A stretch of 64,000 nucleotides of DNA from Actibacterium atlanticum (GCF_000671395.1 NZ_AQQY01000005.1:1-64000); one strand, 5' to 3'. Positions 8,685 through 17,577 are shown, counted from the stretch's first letter. Notes: generated by a model from the letters alone, not told the origin. Program-made: numbers and translations.

Positions 8685-8794
8685 AATACCCCGGTAATTG
8701 GGCGGTATTATGTCCGATGCAAGGGGTAATAAAACCTTAAATCCGCCTGAATGTGGCGGAAATATGTCTGGTGCCGCCCAAACCGGGCGGCACC
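8685..8794. repeat. Three successive stem-loops in the kpsT/nhaA gap
   Basis: This gap holds AATACC (8685-8690) with GGTATT (8704-8709); TCCGCC (8742-8747) with GGCGGA (8755-8760); and a perfect 10-bp stem GGTGCCGCCC (8770-8779) with GGGCGGCACC (8785-8794) around a 5-nt loop. The last lies 17 nt past the nhaA stop (minus strand) and probably ends that transcript, though no U run follows. The others lie in the kpsT leader region. No gene is seen between 8622 and 8810. Confidence 0.5.
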
Positions 8795-8810
8795 TAAGCG
8801 TAAAACCCAC

Positions 8811-10097
8811 TCACAGGGTCTGTTTTTCCACCCTCAGCAGCTTGCCCGCAATGACCGAGACAATCGCCGCAGCAAAGCTCAGTAGCGCCCCCATCTTGGC
8901 AGCATCCTGTACACGAATGTCCCCCAGCATGGTCGAGCTGTCAAAGGCCACCGTTGCTACGAAAAGCGACACGGTAAAGCCAATTGCCGCGACAAAGCCG
9001 ATCACGATCAGGTCAATCGTGCGCATGCCCGCAGGAAGGCCAAAGCCCATGGCATGGGCCCCAATCGCACCGAATATGTAGATTCCAAGTGGCTTGCCGA
9101 TCAACAGACCGGCCAGAACCAGCCATGTCGGCGATCCGATCGACGAAAATTCCACCCCTGCGTTGAGCAGGCCAAAGAAGAACAGAATGACCTCAACCGG
9201 GTGGGCCAGAAGGTGCTCACAGTGGTTGAGCAGATCCTTCAGGTGGGACTCGGCTTCGGCGAAGATACCGAAAGCCCGGTCAGCGTGGGGCAGGGCGGGC
9301 ACGATAGGCAGCAGGCCAAGAGCAGGGTGAATGCCTGCCTCTTGGAAGCCATACCAGCCGATGGCGCCAGCGATCAGATAGGGCCAGAACGACAGGTTCT
9401 TGCGCACCCAGGTAGATTTCGGGCGCGCTTGATTGCCCCGATCCATACGCCGCGGAAGCCAGTTGAACACCACGTAGGCCGTGAGCGAAGCACCAAAGGA
9501 CAGGCCCAGCCAACCGGGGGCCAACGGCAGGTTCGGATCCGGATAGAAAACCGCCAGAATGATCAGGCCTGCCGCGTCATCTGCGATGGCCAGCAGCAGC
9601 AGGAAGCGTACCGCAGGGTGGCCCGCCCCAAAGACCAGACGCCCCACCAGATACGAGAACGCGATGTCTGTCGCGGTGGGAATGGCCCAGCCACGCGAAA
9701 CAGCATCAAAGGTGTCCGAGCCAAGAAACGCGGCCAGACCCAGATAAACCGCGATCGGGCCAATCATCCCGCCCGCCGTGGCGATCAGCGGGGTCGCCGC
9801 CTTTTTGCCACGCAACGAGCCGTTCTTGAGGATCACGGCCTCCCAGACTTCTTTGGCGGCGATGGCAAAGAAAAAGGCCATCAGAACGTCGTTCACAAGG
9901 TAGTGCAGCGTAAGCGTGCGGTGCACGTGTCCATGCTCATCGACATGGGCGTGACCGATAAAGAAATGGTCCGCGATCACGAAGTCGACGAACTCGTGAT
10001 AGGAATGCGGATTGGTATTCGCCCAGATCAGCGCGATCACCGCCCCGAAGATCAACAATAGCGAATAGTTCGTAACGAAGTTCCACACGCGATACAT
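8811..10097 (-). CDS. nhaA: Na+/H+ antiporter NhaA
   Basis: A 428-residue inner-membrane antiporter exchanging sodium for protons for pH and sodium homeostasis. Family features: the N-terminal SLLLIFGAVIALIWAN helix; AIPTATDIAFSYLVG, corresponding to the conserved TDIAF segment; and LLAIADDAAGLIILAVFY with the paired Asp residues of the ion-binding site. The C-terminal GMRTIDLIVIGFVAAIGFTV portion follows. Length is slightly above E. coli NhaA (388) because of an enlarged loop after the first helix containing a His-rich stretch (HAHVDEHGHVH). It stands alone between the ArsP-like permease (70 nt upstream) and the kps pair. A sodium antiporter fits a marine host. Confidence 0.93.
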   Translation of the reverse strand: MYRVWNFVTNYSLLLIFGAVIALIWANTNPHSYHEFVDFVIADHFFIGHAHVDEHGHVHRTLTLHYLVNDVLMAFFFAIAAKEVWEAVILKNGSLRGKKAATPLIATAGGMIGPIAVYLGLAAFLGSDTFDAVSRGWAIPTATDIAFSYLVGRLVFGAGHPAVRFLLLLAIADDAAGLIILAVFYPDPNLPLAPGWLGLSFGASLTAYVVFNWLPRRMDRGNQARPKSTWVRKNLSFWPYLIAGAIGWYGFQEAGIHPALGLLPIVPALPHADRAFGIFAEAESHLKDLLNHCEHLLAHPVEVILFFFGLLNAGVEFSSIGSPTWLVLAGLLIGKPLGIYIFGAIGAHAMGFGLPAGMRTIDLIVIGFVAAIGFTVSLFVATVAFDSSTMLGDIRVQDAAKMGALLSFAAAIVSVIAGKLLRVEKQTL

Positions 10098-10167
10098 GTG
10101 CGTTTCCCCCTGAGGCCTGTTCAGGACTCAGTTAAAACATGAGCTGATAGCGCGCAACAAGAGCTAG

Positions 10168-11214
10168 TTACCCTGCGACAAGGTTCCACGCCAAACCAGC
10201 TAACACAGACCCGATAAAGGCAATGCCAAGATAGGCCGCGAAAACGCGGGGTTTGACCAGTGCCCAAACCGCAACTGCGGCTGGTATACAGCTGACCCCG
10301 CCCGCCAGAACAAAGGACATGGCTGCGCCGTTGTTCATGCCCTGCTGCAGCAGGCTATCGACCAGCGGCACTGCGGCATAGCCGTTCAAATAGGCGGGCG
10401 CCCCAACCAACGCGCCCAGAACAATCGGACGGAGGCCTTCACCGCCGACAACGGTCGCGATCAACTCGGCCGGAACATAATGCAACATCAGGGCTTCGAG
10501 CATGTAAGCCAGCAGCAGCCATTTCCCAAGGAAGAAGGCGTTTTCAATCACGGTGTCGCGGAATACCTCGCGGCGATCAGCGTGGGGCCAGAATTTCCAG
10601 ACGGTTTGGCCCGAAAACGGGTCGTCAGAGCCGCAGCTGGAACTGCAGCAAGATGTCTTGGTTTGTTGCTTGAGCGGATTTTCAAACAGGGCGCTGCGCG
10701 CCAGCATCATGGTGATGGTCCCGCCCATCAGGCCCATGCCCACGGCAGACACGGTTTTGGCCACGGCAAACCCTGTGCCTAGCGTGCCCGCAGTGATGGC
10801 GAACATCGCTGGATCCATCAATGGGGACGAAAGCCAAAAGGCCATCACCGCCGACAAAGGCGCCCCGACGGCCAGAAGCGCTGCGATGAAGGGAATAACC
10901 TCGCACGAGCAAAACGGCGACAGCCCCCCCGCCATGGAGGCCAGCACGATCATCCTCAGCTGCGGCCCCTCGAAAGCTTTGGCCAACATGTTTTCGGCCC
11001 CGGTGGCCTTCAAATAGCCCACAGCCAACACGGCGAAGATGATGAAGATCCCGGTATGTGCAATTGCGCCGCCTGCAAATTTCAATGTCGGAACTGTCTG
11101 GTCCGGATCAAAGATCAGCAATAAAACCGGGATTAACAGGATGGCCAGAATGGCCTTGTCGAGCCGCGACCAAAGCTGTGACAGGCGGGGTAGTCCGTGA
11201 GTGGTGTCAGTCAT
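10168..11214 (-). CDS. COG0701/ArsP-like permease
   Basis: A membrane permease of about 348 residues with roughly 8 hydrophobic segments in two halves. The family signature FCSCEVIPFIAALLAVG is followed by FWLSSPLMDP; the second half repeats the fold with VGAPAYLNGYAAVPL. A loop carries the cysteine cluster SCCSSSCG, as expected for a metalloid or metal exporter. Relatives include ArsP, which exports trivalent organoarsenicals, and less characterised UPF0718 permeases. The ATG at 11214 overlaps the end of the arsR-like gene by 8 nt; an upstream in-frame ATG at 11229 lacks a ribosome binding site. Co-transcription with an ArsR regulator supports metalloid-inducible expression. The actual substrate is inferred. 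Confidence 0.82.
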   Translation of the reverse strand: MTDTTHGLPRLSQLWSRLDKAILAILLIPVLLLIFDPDQTVPTLKFAGGAIAHTGIFIIFAVLAVGYLKATGAENMLAKAFEGPQLRMIVLASMAGGLSPFCSCEVIPFIAALLAVGAPLSAVMAFWLSSPLMDPAMFAITAGTLGTGFAVAKTVSAVGMGLMGGTITMMLARSALFENPLKQQTKTSCCSSSCGSDDPFSGQTVWKFWPHADRREVFRDTVIENAFFLGKWLLLAYMLEALMLHYVPAELIATVVGGEGLRPIVLGALVGAPAYLNGYAAVPLVDSLLQQGMNNGAAMSFVLAGGVSCIPAAVAVWALVKPRVFAAYLGIAFIGSVLAGLAWNLVAG

Positions 11215-11545
11215 GATCGTGGCTTTCATCCGGGGCGTCGGCGCAACATTCCTTTAGCAGGAAGTCTGACAGCGATTGCATCTCGTCATAGGCGGCGGCC
11301 GCGCAGATGATCGAACGGCCCTGCCGTTCCTGAGTCACCAGACCGGCCTGCGCCAGAATTTTCATGTGGTGGGTCAAGGTCGAACCGGTGATCCCACTGC
11401 GCGCCCCAAGCTCTCCGATCCGCAAACCTTTCGGCCCGGCGCGCACAAGGCAACGCAGAACGGACAAACGATGTTCAGATCCCAAAGCGGCAAAGCTGGA
11501 CGCGGCCTGAACCAAAGACAGATCGGTGCATGAGTCGTGTTTCAT
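11207..11545 (-). CDS. ArsR-family transcriptional regulator
   Basis: A 112-residue winged-helix repressor. The helix-turn-helix region is about 33-60 with GITGSTLTHHMKILAQAGL, and the beta-wing contains QERQGRSI. The adjacent cysteines in LKECCAD, followed by SHDHD at the C terminus, could form the metal or metalloid sensor site; the classic ELCVCDL site in the recognition helix is absent. It is the first gene of an operon with the ArsP-like permease, so it probably represses that transporter and itself. No Shine-Dalgarno precedes the ATG, and the best -10 lies about 7 nt upstream, so the mRNA may be leaderless. The operator-like palindrome overlaps this start. Confidence 0.88.
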   Translation of the reverse strand: MKHDSCTDLSLVQAASSFAALGSEHRLSVLRCLVRAGPKGLRIGELGARSGITGSTLTHHMKILAQAGLVTQERQGRSIICAAAAYDEMQSLSDFLLKECCADAPDESHDHD

Positions 11546-11567
11546 ATTTCGATAATTCTAGAAATAT
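11544..11567 (-). promoter_or_regulatory. Putative ArsR operator at the arsR start
   Basis: ATATTTC (11544-11550) and GAAATAT (11561-11567) form a perfect 7-bp inverted repeat around 10 nt, an AT-rich palindrome as expected for ArsR-type repressors. It overlaps the candidate -10 and the start codon, so binding would block transcription directly. Confidence 0.5.
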
Positions 11568-11580
11568 AAAAATAAGTCAA
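11552..11580 (-). promoter_or_regulatory. Sigma-70-like promoter of arsR-permease
   Basis: Minus-strand TTGACT (11575-11580) and AATTAT (11552-11557) are separated by 17 nt. The predicted start falls at or within one or two nt of the arsR ATG, consistent with the missing Shine-Dalgarno. Confidence 0.4.
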
Positions 11581-11621
11581 GCATGATTGGCAGCGCCCGC
11601 TGTCGCACCTAGATTGGCCCG

Positions 11622-12227
11622 ATGAGCCAGACCCTTGATGCGCTAACTGCCGAGATCGGCAAATGCCAGCTTTGTGCCGAGCGTTTTGCAGCCACGGCAA
11701 CCGCGCACAGGCCGCGACCGGTAACTTGGCTGCACGATGGCGCCCCGATCCTGATTGCGGGGCAGGCACCGGGGAACCGGGTCTATAAAGAAGGGAAGCC
11801 GTTCTTTGATGCCTCGGGCGACCGGCTGCGCGATTGGATGGGGGTCAGCGCTGATCAGTTCTATGATCGCGATCTGTTGTCGGTGCTGCCCATGGCGTTT
11901 TGCTTTCCGGGGTATGATGCCAAAGGCTCGGACCTGCCGCCGCCACCCATTTGCCGCAACACTTGGCATGACCAAATCCGCACGGTTCTGGGGCAGCCAA
12001 AACTGACGCTGCTGGTGGGGGGCTATGCGCAGAAATACTTTCTGGGAGCGACGGCAAAGGCCGGGGTGACGGCCACCGTGGCCGCTTGGCGCGATCATGC
12101 GCCGCGCGTCTTCCCCTTGCCGCACCCGTCGTGGCGCAATACGGCTTGGCTAAAGAAGAATCCGTGGTTCATGCAAGAGGTCCTGCCAGCCCTGCGTCTC
12201 CACGTGCAGGAGATTTTGAATGACTGA
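11622..12227 (+). CDS. Uracil-DNA glycosylase family protein
   Basis: A 201-residue protein of the uracil-DNA glycosylase superfamily (COG1573 type). It has an N-terminal C-x-x-C (KCQLCAERF), the motif-A-like LIAGQAPGNRVYKEGKPF, and the motif-B-like PLPHPSWRN near the C terminus. It also has SVLPMAFCFPG and LLVGGYAQKYFLG in the positions of the conserved core strands. Only two N-terminal cysteines are obvious, so a family-4 iron-sulphur cluster is uncertain. It overlaps the start of the SseB gene by 8 nt and diverges from arsR. Base-excision activity is inferred from the family; many close relatives are uncharacterised. Confidence 0.8.
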   Translation: MSQTLDALTAEIGKCQLCAERFAATATAHRPRPVTWLHDGAPILIAGQAPGNRVYKEGKPFFDASGDRLRDWMGVSADQFYDRDLLSVLPMAFCFPGYDAKGSDLPPPPICRNTWHDQIRTVLGQPKLTLLVGGYAQKYFLGATAKAGVTATVAAWRDHAPRVFPLPHPSWRNTAWLKKNPWFMQEVLPALRLHVQEILND

Positions 12228-13020
12228 TACGCCCGACATGACGCCGCTGGATACGGCCCACGCCGCGATGGAGGCCGCCCCGGCTGATGATGCCGCCCGT
12301 TTGCGCTTTTTCGAACGTCTGGCCGATAGCGAACTGTTTTTGCTTTTGGCCGAAGAAGTCGCCGGCGACAACGTGACGCCGCGCGTTTTCAGCGTCGAAG
12401 GCGGGTCTTATGTTCTGGTCTTTGACCGCGAAGAGCGACTGGCGGATTTCGTCGGCGAACCCGCGCCTTACGTTGCTTTGTCAGGACGATTGATCGCAAC
12501 CATGCTGAAGGACCAAGAGATCGGTCTAGGGGTGAACCTTTCGGTTGCCCCTTCGTCGATCCTGATGCCTGCCGAGGCGATCAGCTGGCTGGCCAACACA
12601 TTGGCCCAAGCCCCCAATGAAGTCGAAGCCAAACCGGTCGAGGTATCCGCGCCCCAAGGCGTGCCCGAAGCCTTGTTGAGCGCACTAGACACCAAACTGG
12701 TCAGCGCCGCCGGGCTGGCGCCTTTGGTCTATTTGGTGGGCGTCGAATACGAGGACGGCCAGCACGGCCATATGCTGGCCTTTATCGACGCTGCAGACGG
12801 CGCAGAAGGGGCCTTGGCCCAAGCCGCCAGTGAGGCTCTGACCTTTAGCGGTATCGAAGCAGGCGCGATGGACGTTGCGTTCTTTGCTGCCTCTGACCCC
12901 ATCGCTGCAAGTCTGGCCCGTGTCGGGTTGCGCTTTGACATCCCTGAACCGGCCAAACCACAGGCTGTTGCCCCTAAAGCGCCGGGCATGGATCCGCAAA
13001 AGCCGCCCAAACTGCGATAG
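12220..13020 (+). CDS. SseB family protein
   Basis: A 266-residue acidic protein. The N-terminal half (about 15-120) matches the SseB N-terminal fold with ALAEEVAGD-type spacing (seen as LLLAEEVAGDNVTPRVF) and YVLVFDREERLADF. A C-terminal SseB-like domain follows a short linker. The tail is proline- and lysine-rich (PGMDPQKPPKLR). The function of the family is not established; it is a soluble protein often annotated from Salmonella SseB. It overlaps the upstream glycosylase-like gene and converges with the ghrA-like gene with only 3 nt between stops. Confidence 0.75.
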   Translation: MTDTPDMTPLDTAHAAMEAAPADDAARLRFFERLADSELFLLLAEEVAGDNVTPRVFSVEGGSYVLVFDREERLADFVGEPAPYVALSGRLIATMLKDQEIGLGVNLSVAPSSILMPAEAISWLANTLAQAPNEVEAKPVEVSAPQGVPEALLSALDTKLVSAAGLAPLVYLVGVEYEDGQHGHMLAFIDAADGAEGALAQAASEALTFSGIEAGAMDVAFFAASDPIAASLARVGLRFDIPEPAKPQAVAPKAPGMDPQKPPKLR

Positions 13021-13023
13021 CGG

Positions 13024-13956
13024 TCAATATCCCTGAGCTGGGTTTGCCAGAAACTCGAAAGGTTCGCCTGCCTCGCCATGCGCGATGTTGCGGGCGATGA
13101 CTTGCGCGGCCGTGATGGGCCGTGTTTCCGACGCCACATGCGGCGTAATGGTTATCTTGGGATGGTGCCAAAATGGGTGCTCGGGGGGCAGCGGCTCTAT
13201 CCGAAATACGTCCAGCGTGGCGTGGCCGATTTGCCCGTCATCCAACGCGGCCAGCAGCGCGTCATCGTCAACCAGCGGGCCGCGCCCCGGGTTCAACACC
13301 ACACCGCCACGTTTCATCAAAGCCAGTCGTTGCGCATTCAGAATGCTGTCTGTCTGGGGCGTTTGGGGAAGCAGCAACACCGCCATATCTGCCTCGCTTA
13401 GGGCCAGCTGAAGGCCAGCATCCCCATGATGGCAGACCATTCCTTCGCGAGATTTGGGGTTGCGGCTCCAGCCTTCGACCCGAAAGTTAAGTGCGGCCAA
13501 AGCCTGCGCGCAAGCCGTTCCGAGCTGCCCCAAACCCAGCACCGCGATTTTACGTTCGCGGGCCAGAGGTGGAATGACACGATCCCAATCGCCGTTCAGC
13601 CCGGGCACATAGCGATCTACGCCGATGTGATGACGCATCACGTGGCCCACGACCCATTCAACCATGCCTTCGGTCATGCCCGTATCGACCATGCGACACA
13701 AAGGTTGGGTCAGAGTCGGGTTGTCGATGATCCGTTCAACGCCGGCCCAAAGGCTTAGCACGGCCTTGCAGTTTATAAACGGGGTGAAGTCGGTCAACGC
13801 GCTGTCGGGCGCATAGATGATATAGTCTACCTGCGCTGCGGCGCCCTCTGTCACCCATTCAACGATCAACCCATGGCGCGCAAAAGCGGACTCAAGCAGC
13901 GGTTGGTAGACCGGCCAGCGCGCAGCCGTGGCCGCAAAGAGAAGACGGATACTCAT
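13024..13956 (-). CDS. Glyoxylate/hydroxypyruvate reductase A-like D-2-hydroxyacid dehydrogenase
   Basis: A 310-residue NAD(P)H-dependent 2-hydroxyacid dehydrogenase of the GhrA group. The Rossmann motif is VLGLGQLGTACAQ. The catalytic triad is visible as Arg in VLNPGRGPLVDDDAL, Glu in LDVFRIEPLP and His in ITPHVASETRP. Length equals E. coli GhrA (about 312). The correct start is the ATG at 13956, which overlaps the rodA stop as ATGA; the frame runs open far upstream inside rodA but that part is not protein-like. It probably reduces glyoxylate or hydroxypyruvate in the cytoplasm. Its place as the last gene of a cell-shape operon is unexpected. Confidence 0.87.
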   Translation of the reverse strand: MSIRLLFAATAARWPVYQPLLESAFARHGLIVEWVTEGAAAQVDYIIYAPDSALTDFTPFINCKAVLSLWAGVERIIDNPTLTQPLCRMVDTGMTEGMVEWVVGHVMRHHIGVDRYVPGLNGDWDRVIPPLARERKIAVLGLGQLGTACAQALAALNFRVEGWSRNPKSREGMVCHHGDAGLQLALSEADMAVLLLPQTPQTDSILNAQRLALMKRGGVVLNPGRGPLVDDDALLAALDDGQIGHATLDVFRIEPLPPEHPFWHHPKITITPHVASETRPITAAQVIARNIAHGEAGEPFEFLANPAQGY

Positions 13957-15098
13957 CGGCCCCTCGGTCGGTGGATGTGGGCACTTTGGACAAGACCAAA
14001 GGCGGCCATGAGCACCAGCATCGCCGATCCACCGTATGACACCAGCGGCAAGGGCACCCCAACCACCGGTGCCAATCCCATCACCATCGACATGTTCAAC
14101 GCGAAGAAAAAGAAGAAGGTGGCCGCAATACCGATGATCAGCAACGACGAAAACCGGTCTTTGGTTTTGAACGCGGCGCTCAGGCAAAAGAGCAAGATCA
14201 AGGCGTAGAGCCCCAGCAATGAAAACCCACCGATAAACCCGAATTCTTCGGCAAGGGTCGTAAAGATAAAGTCGGTGTGTTTTTCCGGCAGAAAGTTCAG
14301 ACGGCTTTGGGTGCCCTGCATAAAGCCGCGTCCTGTCCACCCGCCCGAGCCAAGCGCGATCTTGGATTGGGTAATATGATACCCTGCACCAAGCGGATCA
14401 GATGCCGGGTCCAGAAAGGTGTCGATCCGCCGGTATTGATAGTCCTGCAGGAACTGCCAGGTTGTGCCGCGTGACGCAAAGACTCCGCCCACAAGCCCCG
14501 CGCCCATTGCGGTCACCGCCGCGAAATAGGCCCAGTGAACGCCAGCTGCAAACATCACTACCGCGCCCCCCATCACCAACAAAAGCGAGGTGCCCAGATC
14601 TGGTTGTTTCAGGACCAGAAAGGTCGGCAACAGGATCAGCACAACCGGAATGGCCACGAACAAAGGGTGCGAGACCTTCTTCACCGGCAGCACGTCATAA
14701 TAGCCCGCCAGCAGCATCACCAAGGCGATCTTGGTCAGCTCGGAGGGTTGCAACATGATAAAGCCAAGGTCGATCCAACGCTGCGCCCCCATACCGACTG
14801 TTCCGATGAACTCGACGAGGATTAGCAGGATCAACGAAGCCAGATAGGCCACGGCTGCCACGTTGCGCCAAAACCAGATCGGGATAAAGGCGACAATGAA
14901 CATCGCGGCCAGACCCAGTGCGAAACGTTTCATTTGCGGTTCGGCCCACGGGGTCATCGACCCGCCTGCGACCGAATAAAGCATCATGAAGCCAACTCCG
15001 GCGACCGCTGTAAGCAACAGGACCAAAGCCCAGTTCACGAACAGCACCTTGCGCCAGCCGCTGGGGATCGTCTTGATATTGTGCTCAAGATAGCTCAT
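13953..15098 (-). CDS. rodA: Rod shape-determining protein RodA
   Basis: A 381-residue SEDS-family peptidoglycan glycosyltransferase with about 10 membrane segments. Family motifs include WAEPQMKRFALG, the WIDLGFIMLQPSELTKIALV segment typical of RodA/FtsW, GFMQGTQSRLNFLPEKHTDF, the AEEFGFIGG motif and LPLVSYGGSAML near the C terminus. It works with PBP2 in lateral wall synthesis under MreB control. It overlaps mrdA upstream and the ghrA-like gene downstream by 4 nt each (ATGA), indicating coupled translation. RodA rather than FtsW is chosen because of the mre context and size. Confidence 0.95.
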   Translation of the reverse strand: MSYLEHNIKTIPSGWRKVLFVNWALVLLLTAVAGVGFMMLYSVAGGSMTPWAEPQMKRFALGLAAMFIVAFIPIWFWRNVAAVAYLASLILLILVEFIGTVGMGAQRWIDLGFIMLQPSELTKIALVMLLAGYYDVLPVKKVSHPLFVAIPVVLILLPTFLVLKQPDLGTSLLLVMGGAVVMFAAGVHWAYFAAVTAMGAGLVGGVFASRGTTWQFLQDYQYRRIDTFLDPASDPLGAGYHITQSKIALGSGGWTGRGFMQGTQSRLNFLPEKHTDFIFTTLAEEFGFIGGFSLLGLYALILLFCLSAAFKTKDRFSSLLIIGIAATFFFFFALNMSMVMGLAPVVGVPLPLVSYGGSAMLVLMAAFGLVQSAHIHRPRGR

Positions 15099-17041
15099 GC
15101 GCGGCTGCGCCCCGGCGAGGGTTTGGGCAGGGGCGGCATCAAATCCATCGCGTCGAAACGTTCTTCTACTTCGCGGCGTTGATTGGCCGGGTAGGCCTCA
15201 AGCGGGGGCAGGTCATCATGGAGCGCCCGCAAGGCGATGTCGCGCGCCACCGGGGCCGCTGCCGTGGATCCGCCGCCGCCATGTTCCACAACCACGGCCA
15301 CCGCGATCTGCGGATCGTCGGCGGGCGCATAGCACACGTAAAGCGCGTGATCGCGGCGTTCCCACGGCAGGTCTTCGTTGCGAAACACACCGCGGGCGCG
15401 TTCTTCCTTGGTGATGTTGCGAACCTGACTGGTGCCGGTTTTCCCCGCCAGCTTCAACGCGTCATCCACCACCCTTGTGCGATAGGCGGTGCCGCGTCGC
15501 GCGTTGGACACATCGAACATACCGCGCCGGATATGGGACAATGCAGCTGGGGAAATGTCCAGATCCACACCAGCGCCCGAGGGCTGCTCGATTCCTTCAA
15601 TGGACTTCAGAATACGCGGCGTCACCGCCCGACCGGTGGCAATCCGTGCTGTCATCACCGCCAGTTGCAAGGGCGAAGCCAACACAAAACCTTGCCCGAT
15701 AGAGGCGTTCAGCGTATCGCCCACAACCCATTCAGCGCCGCGTTTTTCCCGTTTCCAGGCCTTGGTGGGGGCCAGCCCTTGTGCCACCGCTGACAGCGGC
15801 AGGTCATGGCGCGTTCCCAACCCCAGCTTGCGTGCCATTTCTGAAATCTTCTCGATCCCGACGCGCTGGGCAACGTCGTAGTAATAGACATCGCAGGACT
15901 GCTCGAGGCTCTTGTTCAGATCGACCTGACCATGTCCTCCGCGCCGCCAGCAATGGAACCGCCGGTTCCCGACTTCAAGGTGGCCCGGGCAGTAAACGGT
16001 TTCATCGGGATCAATCACCCCGGCCTCCAGCGCGGCCAGTGCCGTGACCATTTTGAAGGTCGAGCCGGGCGGGTAGGTGCCCTGAACCGTTTTACTGGCC
16101 AGCGGGCGATAGGTGTTTTCCGTCAACGCGCGATAGTCGGCCACGGAAATCCCACGCACGAATTTGTTGGGATCAAATGTGGGGGCCGAGGCAATGCCAA
16201 GGATATCGCCCTTATCAAGACCGATAACCACGGCCGCAGCACTTTCATTCGCCAGCCGCGCCTGCATGAAGTTTTGCAACCCCGCATCTACGGTCAACTG
16301 CATGTCGGCGCCCTGTTCACCTTCGGCCCGGCTGAGTTCTCGGATAACCCGGCCCACGGCGTTGACTTCGATCCGTCGGGTGCCTGCGCTCCCACGCAGA
16401 TCGCCCTCCATCTTTGCCTCAACACCGGTTTTGCCTATCTGAAACCGGGGGATTTGCAGCACTGGATCCGGGTCTTCAAGACGCGACAGATCGTAATCCG
16501 AGACGGGCCCGACATAGCCAATCACATGGGCAAAATCCGCGCCCATCGGATATTCTCGCGACAATCCGCGTTCGGGGCTGACACCGGGCAGGGCCGGGGC
16601 GTTCACCGCCACTTCGGCGACCTGATCCCAAGTAACACGATCTGCCACGGTGACGGGCACAAACGGACTGCGGCGTTTCAGTTCTTTGCGGGTGCGCGCA
16701 AGGTCTTCGGGGCTCATTGGAATGATGCGTGATATGCGCGCCAGCGCCTCGTCTACGTCGTCAACATCCTCGCGAACCATGACGATACGATAGTTCTGTT
16801 CGTTTCGCGCCAACACCAACCCATTGCGATCATAGATCAACCCGCGGGTCGGTGGGATCAGGCGGATGTTGATACGGTTTTCTTCCGCCAAAAGGCGGAA
16901 CTGATCGGCCTGTTCCACCTGCATATAGCGCATGCGAAAGGTCAGCCCGCCCATGAACACCAGCTGCGCGCCGCCAAGGATCAGCCCGCGCCGGGTGATC
17001 TTGCGTTTGCTTTCCGCCGTATCGCGTGGGGATGGCTTCAT
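15095..17041 (-). CDS. mrdA: Penicillin-binding protein 2 (elongation transpeptidase)
   Basis: A 648-residue class B penicillin-binding protein. An N-terminal membrane anchor lies about residues 18-40 (RGLILGGAQLVFMGGLTFRM), followed by the PBP dimerisation domain and the transpeptidase domain. The active site shows the Ser-x-x-Lys motif in YPPGSTFKM, SCD (the PBP2 form of the SxN motif) and the KTG motif in AGKTGTSQV. It crosslinks peptidoglycan during cell elongation together with RodA. Start and stop overlap mreD and rodA by 4 nt each. Size is normal for the family. Confidence 0.95.
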   Translation of the reverse strand: MKPSPRDTAESKRKITRRGLILGGAQLVFMGGLTFRMRYMQVEQADQFRLLAEENRINIRLIPPTRGLIYDRNGLVLARNEQNYRIVMVREDVDDVDEALARISRIIPMSPEDLARTRKELKRRSPFVPVTVADRVTWDQVAEVAVNAPALPGVSPERGLSREYPMGADFAHVIGYVGPVSDYDLSRLEDPDPVLQIPRFQIGKTGVEAKMEGDLRGSAGTRRIEVNAVGRVIRELSRAEGEQGADMQLTVDAGLQNFMQARLANESAAAVVIGLDKGDILGIASAPTFDPNKFVRGISVADYRALTENTYRPLASKTVQGTYPPGSTFKMVTALAALEAGVIDPDETVYCPGHLEVGNRRFHCWRRGGHGQVDLNKSLEQSCDVYYYDVAQRVGIEKISEMARKLGLGTRHDLPLSAVAQGLAPTKAWKREKRGAEWVVGDTLNASIGQGFVLASPLQLAVMTARIATGRAVTPRILKSIEGIEQPSGAGVDLDISPAALSHIRRGMFDVSNARRGTAYRTRVVDDALKLAGKTGTSQVRNITKEERARGVFRNEDLPWERRDHALYVCYAPADDPQIAVAVVVEHGGGGSTAAAPVARDIALRALHDDLPPLEAYPANQRREVEERFDAMDLMPPLPKPSPGRSRA

Positions 17042-17577
17042 GCGTGTCCTCCGCGGGCTTCAAAGTCGCTGGGGGCAGGGCGGCGCAATCCCGCGCCAAA
17101 GACCGAGATCCCCATCGCCACAGGGTAAAAGGCGATGTTCATGAAGATTTGCACCACGCTAAACGCAACGCTGGAATGCGCCACGCCCACCACATAAAGC
17201 GTCAGGTCATTTACCAGTGTCGCCGCTGTCATGATCGCCGCGCTGATGGCCCATTCGGCCAGAAAGGGGATATCGCCTTCTCCCTGAAAACGGCTGCGCT
17301 GAAACTCGGCTGCGATCAACACGATCATCGCCCACAGCCCCGGAGGGCGCTGCAGGACAAAGTCACACAGCAACATCAGGGTGACCAACAAGACAGGCGG
17401 CAAGTAATCGGGCCGGCGCAACACCCACACCAATGCGAAACACAGCACCATGTCAGGCCCCGGGAACATCGCTGGCAGCGCGTTCAGCGGCAATATGTGC
17501 AGAAACAGAAACCCGATGGTCATCACCGAAAAGAGCGCCTGATACAGAAGGCGCTGGCGGGTCTGCTCCCCGATCAT
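17038..17577 (-). CDS. mreD: Rod shape-determining protein MreD
   Basis: A 179-residue inner-membrane protein with five or six hydrophobic segments, for example LFSVMTIGFLFLHILPL and MVLCFALVWVL. Sequence conservation in MreD is low. The call rests on length, hydrophobicity and its exact position between mreC and mrdA, with ATGA overlaps on both sides. It is part of the elongasome scaffold. Confidence 0.9.
   Translation of the reverse strand: MIGEQTRQRLLYQALFSVMTIGFLFLHILPLNALPAMFPGPDMVLCFALVWVLRRPDYLPPVLLVTLMLLCDFVLQRPPGLWAMIVLIAAEFQRSRFQGEGDIPFLAEWAISAAIMTAATLVNDLTLYVVGVAHSSVAFSVVQIFMNIAFYPVAMGISVFGAGLRRPAPSDFEARGGHA

Noticed and set aside
13957-14340. Extended N terminus for the ghrA-like gene
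   Set aside because: The extra 128 codons lie antisense-like within rodA in another frame and lack homology; the ATGA overlap at 13953-13956 fixes the start.
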